NCBI RefSeq assembly: GCF_009766085.1
Contig: NZ_LMUF01000071.1
Location: 762-53,362 of the forward strand
Source: Burkholderia sp. S171
GTDB taxonomy: Bacteria; Pseudomonadota; Gammaproteobacteria; Burkholderiales; Burkholderiaceae
DNA: 52,601 nucleotides
Direction of reading: 5' to 3'
Position 1 is the stretch's first letter. Each line of letters opens with the position of its first letter. This document shows positions 25,327 through 33,430 of the stretch, piece after piece. A program made the position numbers and the translations under genes. The notes beneath the pieces were generated by a model, which saw only the letters and a list, made by a program, of their open reading frames with translations, was not told the DNA's origin and did not search any database.

Positions 25327-26490
25327 ATGCAAAACCACGACTCGTCGTTTGACTCCGCCTTCGCCTCACTAACACCAAGCGACGGTCCCGACAACACGCG
25401 ATCGCCGTTCAAGAGTGTGTTTCCCCCTACTGGCACCGCACGGGTCGCAGCGCAAGTCGATGTTGAGACTACGCGCGGCAACGCGCTGCGTGGCGCGCGT
25501 GTCGCGGCGCCGCAGGTTTATCCGGGCAACGGCGCCATCCGGACAAGCCTGCCGCTTCCGGCTCAGTCGGTCTTTCATGAAGCGTGGTGGCTCGACCTCG
25601 CGACCGACGGCAACTGGCGCGCGGCGACTGTGCGGCGGGGTAACGAGATCGTCGGCGAGATGCCGTACTCGCTCGGGCGCAAGGGACTGTGGCGCACGTC
25701 GCAGATGCCGCCGCTCACGCGCACACTTGGACCCGTCCTCAAACCTTTCGCAGGCGATCCCGCGCACACGATGCTTGATCGCATTGACATCACCACGCAG
25801 CTCATCGCGCAGATTCCGGAAGTCGACAGCTTTTATCAAATCTTCGATCCGCGCGTGGAAGATGCCCTCGCGTTCGGGCTCAACGGTTTTACCGTATCGA
25901 CGCGTTATACGCTGCAGTTCGCTCCGGAACGCGACGTGGAGCAACTGTGGAAGGGATTGAACGGCAAGACCCGCAACCTGATCCGCACCGCGCAGAAATT
26001 TCTGAGGGTTGCACCAATCGAGTCACCTGCCGAATTCAACCGGTTCTACGAATCCAATCTCGCAGTACGCCACCGCTCGAACATCTACGGCACGGAGTTG
26101 ATGCAGCGGCTCGTCAGCGCGTTCGTCGAGCGGGGCGCGGGGTATCTGCTTGGCGCCTACGACGCGAACGGTGTTCTCGTAGCGGCGATTGGCGTGACCT
26201 TCGACTCGCACGCGGCGTACTACCTTCTGTCCTCCCGCAGTCCGAGCGCTCATGGCGGCGCGATCAGCGTGCTGATCTGGGCCGCGATCCAGGATGCGAT
26301 GAAGCGGGAACTCACCTTCGATTTCGACGGTATCCCCAACGCGAATACCTACCGCTTTCTGAGTGGCTTCAATCCGACGCTTAAGCCGAGACTCGTAGTC
26401 GAGCGGCACAAACCCGTCTGGTCGATGGCCAAGGCTGCACGACGCCTGGTCCTACCGAAGAAACCTGGATGGTTCTTGTCGACTATGTGA
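25327..26490 (+). CDS. GNAT/FemAB-like acyltransferase (Acetyltransf_6 type)
   Basis: A 387-aa protein of the CelD/FemAB-related acyltransferase group. Supporting features are VFHEAWWLDLATDGNW, the GEMPYSLGRKG block, and the C-terminal DFDGIPNANTYRFLSGFNPT, which matches the conserved end of this family (peptide-bond or O-acyl transfer to cell-surface polymers). I chose the ATG at 25327, which follows GGAGAGG. The frame is open to 25120, but the extra 69 residues are low-complexity and may be non-coding. Tail-to-tail with a second protein of the same superfamily. Exopolysaccharide or envelope modification is plausible but not shown. Confidence 0.75.
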   Translation: MQNHDSSFDSAFASLTPSDGPDNTRSPFKSVFPPTGTARVAAQVDVETTRGNALRGARVAAPQVYPGNGAIRTSLPLPAQSVFHEAWWLDLATDGNWRAATVRRGNEIVGEMPYSLGRKGLWRTSQMPPLTRTLGPVLKPFAGDPAHTMLDRIDITTQLIAQIPEVDSFYQIFDPRVEDALAFGLNGFTVSTRYTLQFAPERDVEQLWKGLNGKTRNLIRTAQKFLRVAPIESPAEFNRFYESNLAVRHRSNIYGTELMQRLVSAFVERGAGYLLGAYDANGVLVAAIGVTFDSHAAYYLLSSRSPSAHGGAISVLIWAAIQDAMKRELTFDFDGIPNANTYRFLSGFNPTLKPRLVVERHKPVWSMAKAARRLVLPKKPGWFLSTM

Positions 26491-26646
26491 GGGGATGTGG
26501 GTGAGGGAGTTTGACGCGCGGACTTAGGAGCAGCCTTGCCGGCGTTTGTGTTTGTTATTCCCAGGTGCCGCGCCGCTTGTGCTCTGCGATGTATCCGGGC
26601 TTGCGCCCGTCGAGAAAGACAGGCTTTTGCGGTGCGCTTCTCTGCT

Positions 26647-27906
26647 TCAGGCTTCGCCGAGTTCCGGCGCTTGCGCCATGGCGAGAGATGGCCGCTTGTC
26701 AGCGATATCTGCATGAGCTGTCTGAGCGGCCGCCGCAGCGTTGTCGGCGGCTTTGTCAGTCGCTTTGTCAGCGGCTTTGCCGGCGCTGGCGCTTGCTCTC
26801 GCCGCGCGCATATCGACCAGCTTTTTCGCGAGACGCTTGGCGTAAAACGCCAGTCTCCCCCGCTGCGTGGTAGCAATCTGAAAGCTGGTGTTCGGCAGTA
26901 CATTGCCCCGGCTCCAGTACGCCTTGAAATCTTCTGTGCCGACGCCGAAGTCGAGATCCATCCCATTTTCCCATGCCCACTTGACGCAGCGCTCCATCAT
27001 GATCGACCCGGGGGCGAACCTGGAAAATTTGGCGTCGTAGCCCCCGACCAAGCCGTTCACGCACGTCCGCCCAAAGCCCATGATGTATGCGGCGACCGGC
27101 ATGCCGTCGAGTGTCATCACGAAGACTATCGCCATCGGCTGCGTCTGCGTACCGTCGAGGAGACTGAGCAGAAAGTCTCGATAACCCTGCGAATACAGCC
27201 AGGGCCCGTCCTTTTCAGCGCGTTCTGCCCATTCGCGCTTACGCGCGAGCATCCAGTCCACCCATTGGGCGTGCGCGTGCGTATCCCCAGCTTCGAGGGT
27301 ACGGATTTCCAAAACGCCTTCCTTTTCGAAACGCCTCTCACGCGCGCCAGGCTTCTTCTTCGACAACGTACCTAGCGTGTTGCAGTAAGCCGTCCAGTCC
27401 GGCTCCTTGCGCAGTAACGCCGTCGCGGAGATATCCTGCCTCGCTTCGACGAGGCCCGCGTGTCGCGAGGCGAGGTCGTACAGGCCGGCGTCCTTTGCAA
27501 CATACGGAATAGAGAAGATATCGGCGCGGCAATGCCGGGTCGCGGCTCGCCAGGCTGCATCGAGCGCTGCGCTTGAGCCATTGGCCGTGAGGATGCTCGT
27601 GTGTTCGGCGGTACCGGGCGTAAGCGGTTCGAGGACGGTGCAGGCGAACCGCCGGTGGCTCACAAGCGGCCAGACGAGCACGAGTTCACCGTTCTCCCTG
27701 TACACGATGCAATGCAGCCGGCGGCCGCGCGTCTTTGCCACCTGATTCCAGCCCTGCCAACAGATGGCGAAAGCCTGGTGATGGCGTCCATCGGCTTTTG
27801 ACCAGAGCGCATTCCATTCGTCTCGAAGCGCGAGGAAAGCGTCGGGGTCAGTGATGATATCGAGGCCGGATTGCTGGTTGCTCACGTTGTCTTCAGATCG
27901 CTGCAT
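26647..27906 (-). CDS. GNAT/CelD-like acyltransferase with alanine-rich tail
   Basis: A 419-aa protein with the CelD/BioF2-type double GNAT fold: an N-terminal half (WNALWSKADGRHHQAF, then VLVWPLVSHRR) and a C-terminal half (VAAYIMGFGRTCVNGLVGGY, then DLDFGVGTEDFKAYWSRGN). This fits enzymes of cell-envelope polysaccharide modification. The last 50 residues are low-complexity and Ala/Lys/Asp-rich, with the near-repeat KAADKATDKAADN. The start is uncertain: an ATG at 27906 or a GTG at 27885; the frame is open to 28275. It converges on the other acyltransferase, 156 bp away. Confidence 0.75.
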   Translation of the reverse strand: MQRSEDNVSNQQSGLDIITDPDAFLALRDEWNALWSKADGRHHQAFAICWQGWNQVAKTRGRRLHCIVYRENGELVLVWPLVSHRRFACTVLEPLTPGTAEHTSILTANGSSAALDAAWRAATRHCRADIFSIPYVAKDAGLYDLASRHAGLVEARQDISATALLRKEPDWTAYCNTLGTLSKKKPGARERRFEKEGVLEIRTLEAGDTHAHAQWVDWMLARKREWAERAEKDGPWLYSQGYRDFLLSLLDGTQTQPMAIVFVMTLDGMPVAAYIMGFGRTCVNGLVGGYDAKFSRFAPGSIMMERCVKWAWENGMDLDFGVGTEDFKAYWSRGNVLPNTSFQIATTQRGRLAFYAKRLAKKLVDMRAARASASAGKAADKATDKAADNAAAAAQTAHADIADKRPSLAMAQAPELGEA

Positions 27907-28275
27907 GGCAGTGCTCAGGCTGGTTTTATTTGGGCCGTCTCGCCGCTGTCCTCGCGGCATTGCCCGACGCGCTTCGGCGTGCGGGATAGCGGGTCCGGAT
28001 TCGCGGTTTGCCAAACTTTGAGGCTTGAGACAGGTAGCGTCGGTGCGGTGGTCAACACACCTTGCAGGGCGGTCGGCTGATGCCGGCATCAACTCAGTAG
28101 CGCAGTCCACGAAGTATCGAACTCCACGATCAATGGTCGTGCGTCGATGGGCCGTATCGGCGTGGTCGGCATCCTGGATACCGTCGAGCAGATAGCGAAC
28201 TGCATGCCGTGCTGCGGGTGAATCCGAATAGCCCGGATGTCCTTCTGGCTCAAGCGGTGGTTTGCGCCCGATAAT
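27907..28275 (-). other. 369-bp upstream region with an uninterrupted in-frame reading frame
   Basis: Between the lysR stop (28276) and the acyltransferase start no stop codon occurs on the minus strand in the acyltransferase frame, so the frame begins right after lysR. Its translation includes the protein-like stretch RHAVRYLLDGIQDADHAD. I found no ribosome-binding site or family match. It may be the eroded end of another gene, a longer N-terminus of the acyltransferase, or chance in GC-rich DNA. Confidence 0.35.
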
Positions 28276-29154
28276 TCACGAAGCCGGTATCTTCGCCGCC
28301 CGCACGAACTCGATGAAACGCGTAACCACCGCGTTATCACGCGTCGCCTGCCACGCGAGCCCGACTTGCCAACGGGCGGCTGCATCGCGCAAGGGCAGCA
28401 CTCTAGCGTCCCGCAAAAGATACTTTGCCCTGGACGGTAAAAATGCAGCACCGACGCCTGCAGCGACAGCCGCAAGAACTGATTGAATATCGTCGGTCTG
28501 CTGAATCACCCGGGGCACGAAATCATGCTCACGACACCAATGATCTATCTGTGCTGCCAGTCCGGGCCCACTGCTGCGCGCGAGCGCGATCAAGCCAAGT
28601 TCGTTGAGATCATTCAGGTCAGACGGCAGACGCTTCCATTTTGCGTGGTGAGGCACGGCCAGCGCCAATGTCTCACTGAGCAACGGCACACACGCTAACC
28701 CGCTATCGGCCGGCATGCGGAGGAACCCGACGTCAAGCTTCCCCGCAAGAAGCCGGCGGGTTTGCTCGGCAGAAGAAAGGTCATTGAGCGACACGCTGAC
28801 GTTCGGATTCAGCCGTCGAAATTCCGCGATCAGTTGCGGCGCCAAGGTCAAGGTCGTGAGCCCGAGACCTACGCGCAGATATCCACGTTTTCCACTGCTG
28901 GCTTCGCGCGCCCGTGCGACGAGTTCATCCGCATCACGTACCAGCGTTTGCGCGCCTGAAAGAAACTCGGCGCCGAAAGAAGTCAGTTCGGCGCCATGCC
29001 TGCCGCGTTCAAAAAGCCGCGCACCCAATGTGTCTTCCAACGCCGCAACCTGCTTGCTGAGGGCGGGTTGAGTGACATTAAGCGCTTCGGCGGCGCGGCC
29101 GAAATGGTGGAGTTCGGTCACGGTCAGAAAGGCGCGTAAAAGTTTGAGTTCCAT
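28276..29154 (-). CDS. LysR-family transcriptional regulator
   Basis: A 292-aa regulator of the BenM/CatM/HcaR-like group: MELKLLRAFLTVTELHHFGR, then the helix-turn-helix ALNVTQPALSKQVAALED at about residues 24-41. The effector domain contains LRVGLGLTTLTLAPQLI and a C-terminal block VAAGVGAAFLPSR. It is divergent from the nitrilase-fold gene, with about 100 bp between, so it probably controls that gene. The direct repeat ATTGAAT occurs twice in the gap. The inducer is unknown; members of this group often sense aromatic compounds. Confidence 0.9.
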   Translation of the reverse strand: MELKLLRAFLTVTELHHFGRAAEALNVTQPALSKQVAALEDTLGARLFERGRHGAELTSFGAEFLSGAQTLVRDADELVARAREASSGKRGYLRVGLGLTTLTLAPQLIAEFRRLNPNVSVSLNDLSSAEQTRRLLAGKLDVGFLRMPADSGLACVPLLSETLALAVPHHAKWKRLPSDLNDLNELGLIALARSSGPGLAAQIDHWCREHDFVPRVIQQTDDIQSVLAAVAAGVGAAFLPSRAKYLLRDARVLPLRDAAARWQVGLAWQATRDNAVVTRFIEFVRAAKIPAS

Positions 29155-29255
29155 TCCATGAAGTAATTGAATGTGTCGAATGATTCATTTTACTTATTGA
29201 ATACCCGGCGGTCCAATGGACTCTTCATGAACTGTTCAGTCAGGTGGTAAACGAT

Positions 29256-30263
29256 ATGTCTCTATCCTCGTCTCCCCCATTCAAGGTTGCGACGGTCCCG
29301 CTCATCTCACAGCGCGGGAATGCATCGGATAACGTCGCGAACACGTCAGCGTTGCTTGCGGATGCTGCGCGCAAAGAAATCTCGTTGGTCGTTTTCCCCG
29401 AGGCGAGCCTGGCCGGATACGGCGATACCCTGAACCTTCGCCGCCGCGACCTTGTAACGCTCGCCGAGCCGCTAGAGGGGCGCTCGATCGATGCGGTCGC
29501 CAATGCCGTGGAACGCACCGGCGTGGCGGCGGGCGTGGGATTTATCGAGCGTGCGCCAGATGGGAGGTTGTTCAACAGCTATGTAATTTGCATGCCGGGC
29601 GGTGTGCGTTGTTGCCATCGAAAACTGCTTATGGTCGAACACCCGGGTATCGAATCTGGCGATCAGTACACCGTCCTCGATACAAAATGGGGCGTCCGTA
29701 TCGGCATTCTGATTGGCGCAGATAATTATCTGGTCGAGAACGTTCGCATGACGGCGATGATGGGCGCGACATTGCTCGTTGCACCGCATCGGACATATGG
29801 TTCAGACAGCGATGGGAATGCTGCGTTACAGCGGCTTTCTCCAGCGCAACGAACTCGGCCGCGCACCGTTCCTGGCACAGTCGCCGCAGAAAGCGCCGGT
29901 GCAGCGGACTGGTTGCGGCGGTCGTTGATCGCGCGAGCATCCGATAACGGAATGTTCGTTGTCTTTAGCAATGGGTCGGAGTGGGGCAGCAATCAAGGCG
30001 GCATGATCATCGACCCTTTGGGGCGAGTGCTGGCCGAACATGGTTCCTCATCCGGCGCGATGGTTTCCGCAGAAGTGGACGCGAGCCTGATAGCGGGGAG
30101 TGTCGGCCAACAATGCTTGACGGCCCGTCGCTCTGACAGTAACGGGCCGCTCGTTCGCTCAATGCTTTCCCGCGGCAATTCTTTTACGGAGCGCAGCGGC
30201 ACCGCATCAAGAGGCGCAATCGCGCTGAGCTTCGCTCAGGTCAGCCGGGCCCGCCAGACCTAG
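29256..30263 (+). CDS. Carbon-nitrogen hydrolase (nitrilase-fold) protein lacking the catalytic cysteine
   Basis: A 335-aa nitrilase-superfamily protein. The catalytic Glu is in VVFPEASLAGYG and the Lys in CCHRKLLMVEHPG. The block that should hold the nucleophile, normally of type GILICxDN, reads GILIGADN, so Cys is Gly. The codon is GGC, one base from TGC. The following ENVRMTAMMGATLLVAPHRT is well conserved. The ATG at 29256 has AGGTGG upstream. Without the cysteine, amide or nitrile hydrolysis by the usual mechanism should be impossible. It is either a recent loss-of-function allele, a sequencing error, or a protein kept for a non-catalytic role. Divergent from a LysR, convergent with the aldo/keto reductase. 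Confidence 0.85.
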   Translation: MSLSSSPPFKVATVPLISQRGNASDNVANTSALLADAARKEISLVVFPEASLAGYGDTLNLRRRDLVTLAEPLEGRSIDAVANAVERTGVAAGVGFIERAPDGRLFNSYVICMPGGVRCCHRKLLMVEHPGIESGDQYTVLDTKWGVRIGILIGADNYLVENVRMTAMMGATLLVAPHRTYGSDSDGNAALQRLSPAQRTRPRTVPGTVAAESAGAADWLRRSLIARASDNGMFVVFSNGSEWGSNQGGMIIDPLGRVLAEHGSSSGAMVSAEVDASLIAGSVGQQCLTARRSDSNGPLVRSMLSRGNSFTERSGTASRGAIALSFAQVSRARQT

Positions 30264-30275
30264 CGTCTCACGCGT

Positions 30276-31157
30276 TCAGTGTTCCCCATTCGCTTGGCCA
30301 ATCGCGTCCAGTTCAGCGAGCACCGCATCTGATAAATTCAACTGTCCCGCCTGCAGATTTTCCTTCAGATGCGTAACCGATGACGTGCCCGGAATCAGCA
30401 GAATGTTGGGCGAGCGATGCAGGAGCCAGGCAAGCGCCACCTGCATCGGTGTCGCGCCGACCGCTTGGGCAACCGTAGACAGTACGGACGATTGAATCGG
30501 CGTGAATCCGCCAAGCGGGAAGAACGGCACGTAGGCAATGCCCTGGCTCGCCAGTTCGTCGACCAGCGTGTCATCTTCCCGATGAACGAGGTTGAAGTGG
30601 TTCTGAACGCAGACAATCTTCGCAATGCCCTGCGCCTCGGCGATCTGGGCCGCGGTCACGTTGCTCAGTCCAATGTGGCGGACAAGCCCCTCGCGCTGCA
30701 GTTCGGCAAGCGCTGTGACCTGCTTTTCGATCGATCCTTCTGCGGGCGCGTGTATGTTCCCCATGATCCGCACATTGACCACGTCAAGCGTGTCGAGGCT
30801 GAGATTGCGCAGGTTGTCGTGGACGCCGCGCCGGAGGTCTTCCGGTTCCATCGCCGGCAGCCACGCGCCGTCGGCACCGCGGATGGCGCCAAGCTTGGTG
30901 ACGATCACGAGATCATCCTGGTACGGATGCAGCGCTTCGCGAATGATCTGGTTGGTGATGTGCGGCCCGTAGAAGTCGCTTGTATCGATGTGATTGACGC
31001 CCGACGCCACCGCTTCGCGCAGAACGGCAATCGCTGCGTCATGATCCTTCGGCGGTCCGAACACGCCGGGTCCGGCCAGTTGCATGGCGCCATAGCCCAA
31101 ACGACGCACCGGACGACCGGCAAATTCAAACGTAGTTACGGGGGTGGAATTCGGCAT
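30276..31157 (-). CDS. Aldo/keto reductase
   Basis: A 293-aa NADPH-dependent oxidoreductase with a TIM-barrel fold. The catalytic Asp and Tyr are in HIDTSDFYGPH, the Lys in VIVTKLG, and the cofactor-phosphate region in LIPGTSSVTHLKENL. The position usually holding His (LH in many family members) reads VVNVRIMGN, as in a subgroup whose fourth residue is not His. The substrate is unknown. It diverges from the lysR gene at 31259, with a perfect palindrome between them, and is very likely that regulator's target. Confidence 0.9.
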   Translation of the reverse strand: MPNSTPVTTFEFAGRPVRRLGYGAMQLAGPGVFGPPKDHDAAIAVLREAVASGVNHIDTSDFYGPHITNQIIREALHPYQDDLVIVTKLGAIRGADGAWLPAMEPEDLRRGVHDNLRNLSLDTLDVVNVRIMGNIHAPAEGSIEKQVTALAELQREGLVRHIGLSNVTAAQIAEAQGIAKIVCVQNHFNLVHREDDTLVDELASQGIAYVPFFPLGGFTPIQSSVLSTVAQAVGATPMQVALAWLLHRSPNILLIPGTSSVTHLKENLQAGQLNLSDAVLAELDAIGQANGEH

Positions 31158-31205
31158 GACGTGCTCCTTGGTGAATGTGGCGCCAGTATGGAGGCGATTG
31201 CGTTG

Positions 31206-31223
31206 TTAGATAATCCGATCTAA
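31206..31223. promoter_or_regulatory. Perfect palindrome, likely LysR operator
   Basis: TTAGAT (31206-31211) and ATCTAA (31218-31223), separated by AATCCG, form a perfect inverted repeat of T-N11-A type in the 101-bp space between the divergent aldo/keto reductase and lysR genes. The location and symmetry fit the regulator's binding site. Confidence 0.65.
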
Positions 31224-31258
31224 ATTGCACGGGTTGTTTAAAAATGTGAACAGTGACC

Positions 31259-32170
31259 ATGGAATTAAATGATCTCGCCGCGTTCGTTTCAGTCGCTCGC
31301 GCCGGCGGTTTTCGCGATGCAGCCCGGATCAGTGGCGTTTCTGCCTCGAGCCTGAGCATCGCCGTGCGCCGCCTTGAGGCGAAACTCGGCCTGCGTCTGC
31401 TCAACCGGACCACTCGCAGCGTGGCTCCGACGGAACCAGGGCTGCGTCTCATCGAAAAGCTCGCGCCGTTGTTCAACGAGATGGAGGCCGCGCTGGATGT
31501 CCTGAACGGCTTCAGGGACAAGCCCAGCGGTACGCTGAAACTCAACGTGCCGTCGAGCACCGCGCGGATCGTGTTGCCAAGTGTCATCGCGGCGTTCCTG
31601 AAGGCTTATCCCGACATCCACGTGGAAGTCGTGGTGGAAGATGGTTTCGTCGATGTGCTGTCGATCGGCTGCGACGCGGGCATTCGTTATGACGAGCGGC
31701 TCGAGCAGGACATGATCGCCATTCCGATCGGGCCACGCGTGCAGCGTTTCGCGACGGCTGCGGCACCGGAGTATCTCGATACGCACGGCAGACCCGAGCA
31801 CCCCCGCGAGCTGCTTTCGCATGCGTGCTTGCGCGGCCAGTTTGCCGGCGGTGCGAAGCCTACGTGGGATTTCGAGCGGGACGGGGAGGTGGTGCGGCTG
31901 GATCCTACGGGGCCGCTCCTGGTCCGGCCCGGTGCGGCAATGGATCTGGCAATCAGCACGGCTGTGGCCGGCGTGGGCGTGATTCACCTGTTCGAGGGGA
32001 TGCTGCGCCCGTATCTGGACAGCGGCGCGTTGGAGCCGATTCTTGAACCTTGGTGGCCGAGCTTTTCCGGGCCATTTCTTTACTATCCGGGGCGTCGGCA
32101 CTTGCCCGCGCCGTTGCGGGTTTTTATCGATTTCGTGAAGGTGGGTAATTTCTCAGGGAAAAGCACGTAA
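31259..32170 (+). CDS. LysR-family regulator with an effector-gene-derived C-terminus
   Basis: A 303-aa regulator: helix-turn-helix at residues 8-48 (GFRDAARISGVSASSLSIAV), and the effector-domain start GTLKLNVPSSTARIVLPSVI typical of the CrgA-like group. Either the ATG at 31259 or the GTG at 31253 may be used. The last codons (KVGNFSGKST and stop, about 32138-32170) are the antisense of a decayed effector-gene fragment: the minus strand there reads AGHKGYVLFPEK, matching AGRKGYVMFLEK of the intact effector. The original C-terminus has therefore been replaced by a few residues. The core effector domain appears complete, so the protein is probably functional. Confidence 0.88.
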   Translation: MELNDLAAFVSVARAGGFRDAARISGVSASSLSIAVRRLEAKLGLRLLNRTTRSVAPTEPGLRLIEKLAPLFNEMEAALDVLNGFRDKPSGTLKLNVPSSTARIVLPSVIAAFLKAYPDIHVEVVVEDGFVDVLSIGCDAGIRYDERLEQDMIAIPIGPRVQRFATAAAPEYLDTHGRPEHPRELLSHACLRGQFAGGAKPTWDFERDGEVVRLDPTGPLLVRPGAAMDLAISTAVAGVGVIHLFEGMLRPYLDSGALEPILEPWWPSFSGPFLYYPGRRHLPAPLRVFIDFVKVGNFSGKST

Positions 32171-32448
32171 CCTTTGTGACCTGCCAACCGCTGAATCAAT
32201 GGACCCGATGAAGTCACCGCGACGACAAGGTTCCCGCGGGCGCCCTTGACGTAGAAAAGATAGAGACAGCCAACGCGCAGCGTATGCAGTCCGTAGTTAT
32301 GCTGAGTCAGCCCGATCTGAGTCACGCCTTCGCTGCCGACGCCTTCATGCATGCTCACCGAAACCCTCTTGGGCAACACCGCATAGCGCACCGGCAGAAT
32401 AGGTAAGCTCGCTTTCGCGCTGTTCCCGAATTGAGTCAGTTCCGGCAT
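32148..32448 (-). pseudogene. Internally deleted remnant of the type VI effector gene
   Basis: The first about 75 codons match the N-terminal region of the intact effector: LPILPVRYAVLPKRVSVSM against LPILPVRYTVVPRMVSASM, then LTQHNYGLHTLRVG and LYLFYVKGARGN. The frame then jumps directly to a piece matching the effector's fourth membrane segment region: SSGPLIQRLAGHKGYVLF against SSAPLIQRLAGRKGYVMF. About 2.1 kb of effector sequence is missing between, and the joint falls at the shared GN/AN residues. The N-terminal CxxC of the intact protein is lost (FGNS for CANC). The 3' end runs into the lysR coding sequence on the other strand. Not expected to be functional. Confidence 0.8.
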
Positions 32449-32453
32449 GGCCT

Positions 32454-33232
32454 TCAGATTCTCGATGGGCCAGTGAGGCGTTCATCAGGGGAGTCTTTTC
32501 CGCATCGGAAATACAGCATGCCTACCTCAAGGCCTTCACCGGGGAGCTTATATTTTTTAGTGATTGCGGGTAGATCGATGTTCTTTACGTTCTTCCAACC
32601 GAAGCCCGCGAAGATGCTCTCGGCCAAGCGAACGGCGGGCATGAATTTGCGCGAACGGTTGATGGCGATCAGGCCGCTGATCGCCAAAAACAAGATGTTT
32701 CCACCTGCAAAAGGTATCAAAAACCTTGACTCAATCATCAAGTGGAGATTTTCGGAAAAAGTGCCTACGATCACAAATAAACCAAGACAGGCCGTCATCA
32801 AAACCGAGCTAATAATTAACCACCATTTGACTGTCGCCTTGAAGTGGGCGTATCGTCCACGACTGCAACAGGGGTGCAACGCAGTCACATAATCCGATCT
32901 CATAACGCCGAAAGCGTGCCACCCGCCGTTCTCTCGACTGGCAACTACAGTTACTTCGTCACCATTCTTGAACGGTGCGAACGTTAGCCAACCTTCGACA
33001 GGCTCCCCGTTAAGTTCGAACTCAACAAAGTCAGCCTCTTCCCGAATATTCATTGCATTCAGCCCGGCAACGGCGGCTCCGCCTTGACCTGCGAGTGCTG
33101 CCAATATCGCAGCGGCACCCGTAGCTCTGCGGTCTGCCGGTGTAATCAACAAGTCCTTTACCTGTCTTTTTTGCGGTAACCACTGATCGTCCCACGCAAG
33201 AGGGATGTAGTTCCCGGCGGTGCGATGTTCAT
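32454..33232 (-). pseudogene. Frameshifted second copy of the membrane immunity gene
   Basis: The body (minus strand, from about 33152) closely matches the intact copy at 33414-34202, sharing ILAALAGQGGAAVAGL, NIREEADFVEFELNGEPV and KYK-PGEGLEVGMLYFRCGK. The 5' part begins at an ATG at 33232 (MNIAPPGTTSLLRGTI, matching MSTATLGASTLLSGTI) but reaches a stop after 24 residues. Aligning the two copies shows one base missing near 33160 (TAAAG for TTAAAG). Downstream the homology ends after DERL and the frame closes within unrelated effector sequence (GPSRI and stop). Unless the frameshift is a sequencing error, only a truncated protein from an internal TTG could be made. Confidence 0.8.
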
Positions 33233-33430
33233 TGCTGCCTCTGTGTACTTAAACCGACGTTCTCAAGGGCTTTTGCAAAAGCCTCGTTTTACTGTTTTTC
33301 CGTCCACAGCGGTTTAGGCGGGGCAATCCCGAACGCGCATTTTTCAAACCACCCTTGAAGATCGTCGTCGAAGAAGTACCAGATCAACCCTTGAATTAAT
33401 GTGACAGCAATCATCACTTCCCAACCGGCA
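33229..33430 (-). pseudogene. Orphan C-terminal tip of the type VI effector with an internal stop
   Basis: About 200 bp match the last 66 codons of the intact effector (34199-34400). The translated minus strand reads VTLIQGLIWYFFDDDLQGWF, then EKCAFGIAPPKPLWTEKQ, a stop codon TAA where the intact gene has CAA, and EAFAKALENVGLSTQRQQ with the terminal stop. That stop overlaps the ATG of the frameshifted immunity copy (ATGA), exactly as in the intact effector-immunity pair. The upstream edge lies inside the 3' end of the intact immunity gene. It marks an old duplication of the effector-end/immunity module. Confidence 0.85.

Noticed and set aside
26536..27375. A 279-codon plus-strand frame opposite the second acyltransferase
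   Set aside because: It mirrors the acyltransferase on the minus strand and has no motif or start signal.
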